Positions 14,581 through 19,701 of a DNA stretch of 19,701 nt are shown one piece after another. The stretch is taken from NCBI GenBank assembly GCA_012510625.1, contig JAAZHP010000086.1:1-19701 (forward strand). Direction: 5' to 3'. Each line of letters begins with the position of its first letter. Positions within the stretch are counted from its first letter, which is position 1. A program made the translations under genes and the position numbers. Below the pieces are notes generated by a model that did not search any database, was not told the origin of the DNA, and worked only from the letters and a program-made list of their open reading frames with translations. The DNA comes from Bacillota bacterium. Lineage in GTDB: Bacteria; Bacillota; Dethiobacteria; DTU022.

Positions 14581-16132
14581 CTTCCCAGCCTCCTTTCATC
14601 ACCAGCGCCCTGGCCGGGCACTCCCGGGCACAGAGGCCGCAACCTTTGCAGTAGTCCAGGTTGACATCGTAGCGCTCCCGGCGCCACTGTACCGCCAGGT
14701 CGGGGCAGTAAAGCGCGCAGAGGCCGCAGGAACTGCATGTGCCGCAGCCGATACAGCGCCCCGCTTCGGCAACCGGATCTGAAAGACGCCGCGTCAGATG
14801 GGCGCTCGGCAGTGCCGCCAGGTTCAGTTCTTCGAAGCCCACCACGGGCTTCCCCTCGAGAAACTGCGCTTCACCCGTCCCCGGCCGCCTTTTCAGCCGT
14901 TCCATGATTCCCGCCGCCGCCAGCCGCCCCGCCTGAATCGCCGCCGGGACAGTGGAAGGCCCGCTCACCAGGTCCCCCCCGGCAAAAAGGGTCAGCTCGC
15001 GCGACAGCCGGCCCAGCGCCTCCCAATCGGGCTGCTGCCCCAAAGCGTAGATCAGGGTGCCGCAGGCAAAGCTGCGCGGCGGGGCGGGCAGTACTTTTAT
15101 TTTTCCTTCCGCCGTCTCCGTTTGCTCGAACAGTATTTCCGCCGGCCGCTCTTCTTCGAGGCGGAGCGCCTGCGGGGATAGGTTAAAATAAAGCTGCACC
15201 CCTTCTTTTTCCGCCGCGTCCACTTCATCGGCGGTGGCGGGCATCTCCTTGCGGGTGCGGCGGTAAACCAGGCTCACCCGGGTGATCCCCTCCTGCAGCA
15301 AGGCCACCCGGGCGGCATCGACGGCGGCGTTGCCGCCGCCCACAACGATCACCGGTTCGACAAGGCGCACCGTCTCTCCCAGGTTAACCCGCCGCAAAAA
15401 CTCGTAGGCGCTGATCACGCCGGCAGCTTCCGCCCCGGGGATATTGAGAGGCCGCTCTTTCTGCGCTCCCACAGCCAGGAAGAGCAGGTCATATTCCTCG
15501 TTCAGCCGGTCCAGCGGCAGCTCCCCACCGGCCGCCACGCCGGTCTCGAAAATGATTCCGTCATCCTTGAGCATCTCCAGCTCCCTGGAGAGCAGCGCCC
15601 GCGGCAGCCGGTACTGGGGGATCCCCAGCGCCAGGAGGCCCCCGCAGACAGGGGCGCGCTCAAACACGGTCACCCCGATCCCGGCGCGGTTCAGGTAATA
15701 AGCACAGCTCAACCCGGCGGGTCCGGAACCGATCACGGCCACCCTGCCGCGGGTCACGGGCGGACCGGCCGGCGGCCGGTAATGTTTCTGCCGCCATTCG
15801 CCCACCGCCCTCTCCAGTTCCGGGATGGCAATACTTTCATCAAGCTGCCCCCGGTTGCAGTTTTCGGTGCAGGGATGAAAGCAAACCGCTCCGCTAATGG
15901 CAGGAAAGGGATTGCTCCGGCGGAGGATCCGCCACGCTTCGTCAAAGCGCTCCCGCTTGACCGCTTCCAGCCAGGCGGGAATCTCGCTGCCGAGGGGGCA
16001 GGCGATACGGCACGGCGACGGCCGGTAAATCCAATTGGGCGTGAGAAAGCGCCAGTCCCCTGTCCTGGCGGCCGTGCCCGGCTGGGCGCCGCGCGAGTAT
16101 TTATAGACTGCGGGCTTGGAAGTTCCGGCCAA
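14570..16132 (-). CDS. GltD-like NAD(P)/FAD oxidoreductase fused to a 2x[4Fe-4S] ferredoxin (PorD position)
   Basis: A 520-residue protein. The N-terminus is a GltD/NfnB-like Fe-S region (Cys41, 45, 84, 88, 92), then an FAD Rossmann motif GSGPAG (135-140), a second dinucleotide motif GGGNAA (265-270) followed by VYRRTRKEMPA, as in glutamate synthase small subunits, and FAGGDLVSGPSTVPAAIQAG (383-402). The C-terminus is a ferredoxin domain with CIGCGTCSSCGLCALYCP (460-477) and CKGCGLCARECP (495-506). It stands where the small ferredoxin subunit PorD normally stands in the G-D-A-B order, so it probably takes electrons from the oxidoreductase and exchanges them with NAD(P)H. The start is TTG at 16130-16132 behind AAGGAGGTG, overlapping porG by 32 bases. 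The VYRR after the dinucleotide motif suggests NADP(H), but this is only suggestive. Confidence 0.88.
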   Translation of the reverse strand: MAGTSKPAVYKYSRGAQPGTAARTGDWRFLTPNWIYRPSPCRIACPLGSEIPAWLEAVKRERFDEAWRILRRSNPFPAISGAVCFHPCTENCNRGQLDESIAIPELERAVGEWRQKHYRPPAGPPVTRGRVAVIGSGPAGLSCAYYLNRAGIGVTVFERAPVCGGLLALGIPQYRLPRALLSRELEMLKDDGIIFETGVAAGGELPLDRLNEEYDLLFLAVGAQKERPLNIPGAEAAGVISAYEFLRRVNLGETVRLVEPVIVVGGGNAAVDAARVALLQEGITRVSLVYRRTRKEMPATADEVDAAEKEGVQLYFNLSPQALRLEEERPAEILFEQTETAEGKIKVLPAPPRSFACGTLIYALGQQPDWEALGRLSRELTLFAGGDLVSGPSTVPAAIQAGRLAAAGIMERLKRRPGTGEAQFLEGKPVVGFEELNLAALPSAHLTRRLSDPVAEAGRCIGCGTCSSCGLCALYCPDLAVQWRRERYDVNLDYCKGCGLCARECPARALVMKGGWEDAC

Positions 16133-16712
16133 CTGCGGTCACCTCCTTAACCTGCCTGTATCCTTCTGCGGCAGCCTGCAGGTTATCTTCAAGGCGGGCG
16201 GTAATTCTTTTCTCCACCGCCGCCCGGACGCTCTCCAGCGAGGCCAGTCCGCTGACCCTGGCCAGCGCCCCCACCATGATCGCATTTACCGCCGGGAAGC
16301 TGCCGATGGTTAAGTGATGCTTCCAGGCAATCGCCGAGGCGTCGACCCGGTAGATCCGGTAGGAACCGCCCGGGGGCAGGCTGCTCAAAAAAGGAGTCTC
16401 CTCTTCACTCTCCCGGTCATTGACCAGGAGCACGCCTCCCTCCTTCAGGCCTGCCGGGATGGCCGTTCCGGTCATGGTCGGATCGATCACCATTACATAA
16501 TCGGGCCGGTAAACCCGGCAGCGGGGCATCAACCTCTCCTGGCCGGCCCGGACAAAAGCGGTCACCGGCGCACCGCGCCTCTCAGCGCCGAAAAGGGAGA
16601 AGGCCCTGGCGTAGAGCCCTTCTCGAAAAATAGCTTCGGCGAATACTGCGGCGGCCAGGACAATTCCCTGTCCGCCCCTCCCGTGAAAACGAAATTCGGT
16701 CATCTCGAGCAT
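16101..16712 (-). CDS. porG: 2-oxoacid:ferredoxin oxidoreductase, gamma subunit
   Basis: A 203-residue gamma subunit (POR/KOR catalytic-domain family), which helps bind CoA and is essential in the split enzymes. Seen: EFRFHGRGGQGIVLAA near the N-terminus and FSLFGAERRGAPVTAFVR, both highly typical. The start is ATG at 16710-16712, eight bases after AAGGAGG. The frame continues upstream to an ATG at 16770-16772, but that adds 20 residues (rich in Cys, Asn, Gln) not normal for the family, and has no ribosome binding site. It is the first oxidoreductase gene after the amino-acid dehydrogenase, with an 82-base intercistronic gap holding a hairpin. Confidence 0.92.
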   Translation of the reverse strand: MLEMTEFRFHGRGGQGIVLAAAVFAEAIFREGLYARAFSLFGAERRGAPVTAFVRAGQERLMPRCRVYRPDYVMVIDPTMTGTAIPAGLKEGGVLLVNDRESEEETPFLSSLPPGGSYRIYRVDASAIAWKHHLTIGSFPAVNAIMVGALARVSGLASLESVRAAVEKRITARLEDNLQAAAEGYRQVKEVTAVGRNFQARSL

Positions 16713-16730
16713 GGTTTCTGCCTCCTTGCA

Positions 16731-16756
16731 GCAATCTGCATTTTGCAGCAGATTGC
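16731..16756 (-). repeat. Intercistronic hairpin before porG
   Basis: GCAATCTGC (16731-16739) and GCAGATTGC (16748-16756) form a perfect 9-bp stem with an 8-base loop; flanking TGCAG/TGCA bases can extend it with a bulge. It ends three bases before the AAGGAGG of porG on the transcribed strand. It lacks a T tail, so it is not a terminator. It could set mRNA stability or porG translation relative to the dehydrogenase. Confidence 0.55.
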
Positions 16757-16794
16757 CTGCAGATAATTGCATACCCCTGCCGTATGGTAGCGGT

Positions 16795-17838
16795 TTAGGC
16801 TTTCATTGCGCTGTAGATTCGCTCTTCGGCTATCAGATCGGCTATTACTTCCGGCGGCTTCTTCTCTTCACGCGAACGCCTGAATATCGCCTGCAGCCTC
16901 TCGTCGAGGCGGGCGATAATGCCCCGGATCTCTTCAGGATCGGTAATCCCCAGCCGGCAGCAGTCCACGAAGATGAGGCCGCCGGCATTGATCACGTAAT
17001 CGGGGGCATAGAGGATGCCGCGCCGGTAGAGTGCGGCGCCGCTCTCTTCATCCAGGAGCATATTGTTGGCCGAACCGGCCACGATGCGGCATTTCAGCCG
17101 GGGAATCGTCTCCGGGTTGATCACCGCGCCGGCGGCGCAGGGGGCAAAGATATGGCATTCCTGGCCGTAGATTTCTCCCGGTTCCACCGCCGCCGCTCCC
17201 CAGAGTTCAACAGCCCTCTTTACTTTTTCCGGATCGATGTCGGTAACGATCAACCTGGCCCTCTCTTCTGCAAGATGCCGGCAGAGCGCGCTGCCCACGC
17301 CGCCCAGGCCCTGCACCGCCACCGTCAGCCCTTCAAGGCCGGGTTCCCCGTAGACCTCGGTTGCGCATCTCTTCATCCCCCGCCAGACGCCGAAGGCGGT
17401 ATAAGGAGAAGGGTTTCCCGCGGTCGATTCGCCGAGGAGATGTTCTGTCTCCAGGCGAACACAATCAAGATCCTTCTCGTCGATCCCCATATCCACGGAG
17501 GTGATATAGCGTCCTCCCAGCTTCTCCACGCAGCGCCCGTAAGCCCGGAGCAGCCGTTCATTTTTATCCCGCGCCGGATCGCCGATAATCACCGCCTTGC
17601 CGCCGCCCAGGCCAAGATCTGCCGCCGCAGCCTTGTAGGTCATGCCGCGGGCCAGCCGCAGGACATCTTCCACCGCGGCCTCCTCGGTGGGATAGTTGAA
17701 CATGCGCGTTCCGCCCAGCGCCGGACCCAGCGCAGTGTTGTGGATGGCGATAATTGCCTTGAGGCCGCTGGGCGGATCATGAAACAGGTGCAGCTCTTCA
17801 TATCCCAGGGGTACCATCTTCGTGAAATAGCCGGCCAT
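16795..17838 (-). CDS. bcd: Leucine/branched-chain amino acid dehydrogenase (Glu/Leu/Phe/Val DH family)
   Basis: A 347-residue NAD-dependent amino-acid dehydrogenase that deaminates an amino acid to its 2-oxoacid. Seen: YEELHLFHDPPSGLKAIIAIHNTALGPALGGTR at the N-terminus, the substrate lysine in GMTYKAAAADLGLGGGK (Lys69) and the catalytic lysine (Lys81), SVDMG (114-118), the NAD motif GLGGVG (177-182) with Asp200 at the end of the second strand (favouring NAD over NADP), and CAAGAVINPETI. These match the leucine/valine/phenylalanine branch rather than glutamate dehydrogenase. Length is close to leucine dehydrogenases (about 360). The start is ATG behind GGGAGGAG. It is the first gene of the operon, just downstream of a sigma-54-type promoter; it would supply the 2-oxoacid for the following oxidoreductase. 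Confidence 0.9.
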   Translation of the reverse strand: MAGYFTKMVPLGYEELHLFHDPPSGLKAIIAIHNTALGPALGGTRMFNYPTEEAAVEDVLRLARGMTYKAAAADLGLGGGKAVIIGDPARDKNERLLRAYGRCVEKLGGRYITSVDMGIDEKDLDCVRLETEHLLGESTAGNPSPYTAFGVWRGMKRCATEVYGEPGLEGLTVAVQGLGGVGSALCRHLAEERARLIVTDIDPEKVKRAVELWGAAAVEPGEIYGQECHIFAPCAAGAVINPETIPRLKCRIVAGSANNMLLDEESGAALYRRGILYAPDYVINAGGLIFVDCCRLGITDPEEIRGIIARLDERLQAIFRRSREEKKPPEVIADLIAEERIYSAMKA

Positions 17839-17883
17839 GCTTTCTCCTCCCTACTGTTCAATATTCAATACAATTCATAATAT

Positions 17884-17900
17884 TGCAATTGCCATACCAA
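17884..17900 (-). promoter_or_regulatory. Sigma-54 (-24/-12) promoter of the dehydrogenase-por operon
   Basis: On the minus strand the bases TTGGTATGGCAATTGCA match the sigma-54 consensus TTGGCACG-N4-TTGCA at 11 of 13 defined positions, with GG and GC exactly spaced. The predicted start near 17873 gives a leader of about 35 bases carrying the GGGAGGAG site of the dehydrogenase gene. A PAS-AAA+-Fis activator with an intact GAFTGA loop is encoded immediately upstream, which supports the call. No competing sigma-A promoter was evident nearby. Confidence 0.82.
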
Positions 17901-17941
17901 TCCCCCCTGCTATTAACAAAACCTGGCAGCGCCAAAATTGT

Positions 17942-17967
17942 AGAGGCTGCCCCAAAGGGCAGCCTCT
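17942..17967 (-). terminator. Hairpin downstream of the sigma-54 activator gene
   Basis: AGAGGCTGCCC (17942-17952) and GGGCAGCCTCT (17957-17967) form a perfect 11-bp stem around CAAA. It lies between the activator gene and the sigma-54 promoter. On the minus strand it is followed by ACAATTTTGG, a modest T stretch; the plus side (TCTTTTC) is similar. It probably ends the activator transcript. Confidence 0.65.
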
Positions 17968-17995
17968 TCTTTTCATCCCGCCTCCCAATTATTTG

Positions 17996-18022
17996 TAGGG
18001 GCAGGCCTTGTGCCTGCCCCTA
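17996..18022. repeat. REP-like palindrome
   Basis: TAGGGGCAGGC (17996-18006) and GCCTGCCCCTA (18012-18022) are perfect inverted arms around CTTGT. I recognise this kind of palindrome (GTAGGGGCAGGC...TGCCTGCCCC) as a dispersed intergenic element in a number of bacterial genomes. Here it sits in the 3' region of the activator gene, upstream of the sigma-54 promoter. Confidence 0.6.
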
Positions 18023-18116
18023 TTATTACACAGACGCTTTATCAATCTATTTTGTTACCTTAATTGGTACAGGTTTTGTGGGATTTAAAAGAATTCTTCT
18101 TGTCAATATTACGCAA

Positions 18117-19538
18117 CTAGTTATGCAGCCCGTAGCGCTCCAACTTGTTGTAAAGAGTGCGGATGGAGATCTGCAGCCGGCGGGCCGCCGCGGTCTTGTT
18201 GCCGCCGCATTGCTGCAGCACCTGCCGGAGAATTTCCTTCTCCCAGTTCTGGTGCAGCTCTTTGAGGGAACCCCTGTCCCGGTAGGCTCCTGCCGGTGAT
18301 TCGCGCCTGGACGTATTGGCAAAGGGAATCATCAGGTGGCGCTCCTTGATCACCGTCTCATCTCGACCCAGGTTGATCAGGGCCCGCGAGATCACATTTT
18401 GCAGCTCGCGGACGTTGCCGGGCCAATCGTATTCCTGCAGCCGCCTGTAAACCGCGGGAGCCAGTTCCACGCCCAACCTGCCGTATTCCTGGCCGTAGCG
18501 CTGGATAAAGAAATCGGCCAGCAGGGGGATGTCTTCGCGGATCTCCCGCAAGGGCGGGGCATGGATGGGAAACACATTCAGCCGGTAATAGAGATCCTCA
18601 CGAAAGCGTCCGCTTCTCAGCAGCTCTTCGAGATCGGCATTGGTGGCGGCAATGACCCGCACGTCTATGGTAATGGGGCGGGATTCACCCACCCGGGTGA
18701 TCTCTCCTTCCTGGAGCACGCGCAGCAGCCTGGCCTGGGCTTCGCGGCTCATCGCTCCGATCTCGTCAAGAAAGAGCGTGCCGCCGTTGGCCTCTTCAAA
18801 ATAGCCGCGCCTCCCTCCTTTTTTGGCCCCGGTAAAAGCGCCTTCAACGTAACCGAAAAGCTCGCTTTCCAGCAGGGTATCGGTAAGCGAAGCGCAGTTC
18901 ACCCGGATAAAGGGTTTCGCCGACCTGTCGCTTTCATGATGGATCGCGTGGGCAAAGAGCTCCTTTCCGGTGCCGCATTCGCCGCGCAGGAGTACGCTGG
19001 CGGGGGTCCGGGCAGCCTGCCTGGCCCTTTCCACCGCCTCCTGCAGCCTGGGACTGCGGCCGATGATATCTTCAAAGGTGTAGCGGGATTCGAGGCGGCG
19101 CACCAGGCGGCGGGTCCGCTCCAGTTCATCCATGAGGCGGCGGATTTCCGAAATATCGTGGATCACCCCGACGCTGCCCTTAAGTTCGCCGTTGATCAGC
19201 AAAGGGGCACAGCTGACCACGACATCGCGGCGCCAGGGCCCCACCTTCATCCGCACACCCTTGATTGGTTTTTTCGTCTTTAGAACCTGGAAATGAACGC
19301 TCTCCCCCTCGGCAATATCGACAGTGGCCGGCTTGTTCAGGACCTGCTCCGCGGTCATCCCGGTAAGGCGGGTATAGGCGCGGTTGATCATCAGCCCCAT
19401 TCCCTTTTCATCAACCACCGAGACGGCGTCGGACAGAGAGTCAATGATCGTCTGCAGGAGCTGTCCATCCTCGCCGCCCGGGAGAATGGCGCTGCGCTTG
19501 CCCGGCCGTTCTTTGGGTGGCAACGACTTATCTTTCAC
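18117..19538 (-). CDS. Sigma-54-dependent transcriptional activator, PAS-AAA+-Fis (RocR/BkdR-like)
   Basis: A 473-residue bacterial enhancer-binding protein. Order: PAS sensor (about 27-135), a short coiled linker (DELERTRRLVRRLESRY), an AAA+ domain (158-390) with Walker A GECGTGKE (186-193), the sigma-54-contacting GAFTGA (233-238), Walker B GGTLFLDE (252-259), arginine-finger region GRFREDLYYRLNVF (310-323), and a C-terminal Fis-type helix-turn-helix (GGNKTAAARRLQISIRTLYNKLERYGL). It should bind an upstream site and activate the sigma-54 promoter of the following operon. With no receiver domain, it is likely controlled by a ligand at the PAS domain, as in RocR and BkdR of Bacillus. The start is GTG at 19536-19538 behind GGGGAGGG. 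All ATPase motifs are intact. Confidence 0.93.
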   Translation of the reverse strand: MKDKSLPPKERPGKRSAILPGGEDGQLLQTIIDSLSDAVSVVDEKGMGLMINRAYTRLTGMTAEQVLNKPATVDIAEGESVHFQVLKTKKPIKGVRMKVGPWRRDVVVSCAPLLINGELKGSVGVIHDISEIRRLMDELERTRRLVRRLESRYTFEDIIGRSPRLQEAVERARQAARTPASVLLRGECGTGKELFAHAIHHESDRSAKPFIRVNCASLTDTLLESELFGYVEGAFTGAKKGGRRGYFEEANGGTLFLDEIGAMSREAQARLLRVLQEGEITRVGESRPITIDVRVIAATNADLEELLRSGRFREDLYYRLNVFPIHAPPLREIREDIPLLADFFIQRYGQEYGRLGVELAPAVYRRLQEYDWPGNVRELQNVISRALINLGRDETVIKERHLMIPFANTSRRESPAGAYRDRGSLKELHQNWEKEILRQVLQQCGGNKTAAARRLQISIRTLYNKLERYGLHN

Positions 19539-19556
19539 CGGCAGCCCTCCCCTTCT

Positions 19557-19585
19557 ATTTTAGCACATTGCTGCCGGAAAATTAA
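19557..19585 (-). promoter_or_regulatory. Promoter of the activator gene
   Basis: On the minus strand, TTAATT (19580-19585) and TAAAAT (19557-19562) are 17 bases apart, with a TGC extension before the -10. The leader would be only about 12 bases and just fits the ribosome binding site. No gene is recognised from 19586 to the window end. Confidence 0.5.
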
Positions 19586-19701
19586 CACAATTCTCCCAAC
19601 TATATAATTTCCTTTTTATACCTTTGGAATAATGAACACCGATCCTCTCATGCCCTTGGCTGTTCAGGTTCTCAGGCTGATAGAGAGAAGATGACCGCAG
19701 G

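Noticed and set aside
13552..14664. 370-codon open frame on the plus strand opposite porA
   Set aside because: Shadow of porA; no ribosome binding site or family motif, composition rich in Arg, His and Gln as in antisense frames.
16713..16772. Longer porG starting at 16772
   Set aside because: The extension overlaps the intercistronic hairpin, is not conserved-looking and lacks a ribosome binding site, whereas ATG 16712 has AAGGAGG eight bases upstream.
16711..17880. 389-codon open frame on the plus strand opposite the dehydrogenase and porG
   Set aside because: The opposite strand holds two unmistakable enzymes with good ribosome binding sites. The plus-strand product has no recognisable motif and arises from codon bias in GC-rich genes.
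18336..19283. 315-codon open frame on the plus strand opposite the sigma-54 activator
   Set aside because: Shadow of an intact activator gene; no domain features.

Overview
The window reads as a chromosomal segment of a strictly anaerobic, Gram-positive Firmicute, probably a Clostridia/Peptococcia-type organism with fermentative or syntrophic metabolism. The basis is the near-perfect AGGAGG ribosome binding sites, frequent TTG and GTG starts, an NfeD/slipin pair, and oxygen-sensitive Fe-S enzymes: a tungsten-type aldehyde:ferredoxin oxidoreductase and a four-subunit-type 2-oxoacid:ferredoxin oxidoreductase. No phage, transposase or CRISPR array is visible.

Layout. 1-3.4 kb, minus strand: the 5' part of a tRNA-Leu(CAG) with its promoter, a YegS/BmrU-type lipid kinase, and an nfeD-slipin operon for membrane quality control. 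3.4-5.4 kb, minus strand: nucleoside diphosphate kinase (apparently with an ATT start), then speE and speD for aminopropyl polyamine synthesis. 5.4-8.7 kb, plus strand: a fused ADP-forming acyl-CoA synthetase and a BioD-like/DRTGG protein. 8.7-9.8 kb, minus strand: a membrane diguanylate cyclase. 9.8-12.3 kb, plus strand: an operator-like palindrome and promoter, a tungsten aldehyde:ferredoxin oxidoreductase, and a MoaD/ThiS-like sulfur carrier. 12.3-12.55 kb: intergenic dyads and pyrimidine repeats. 12.55-17.9 kb, minus strand: an operon transcribed in the order leucine-dehydrogenase-family gene, porG, a GltD-ferredoxin fusion, porA, porB. 18.1-19.6 kb, minus strand: a PAS-AAA+-Fis sigma-54 activator located upstream of that operon. 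19.6-19.7 kb: no gene recognised.

How the genes fit together (inference). A sequence with the exact -24/-12 geometry of a sigma-54 promoter lies just before the dehydrogenase gene, and the activator gene lies immediately upstream. The operon would deaminate a (branched-chain) amino acid to a 2-oxoacid with NAD and oxidise the 2-oxoacid to acyl-CoA with reduction of ferredoxin. The FAD/NAD(P)/Fe-S fusion would pass electrons between ferredoxin-level carriers and NAD(P). The ADP-forming acyl-CoA synthetase could convert the acyl-CoA to acid plus ATP, and the aldehyde oxidoreductase could interconvert acid and aldehyde. The layout parallels the sigma-54/BkdR-controlled bkd operon of Bacillus, which also contains leucine dehydrogenase, but with an anaerobic ferredoxin-dependent enzyme in place of the lipoamide-dependent dehydrogenase complex. 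Substrate specificity cannot be fixed from sequence alone.
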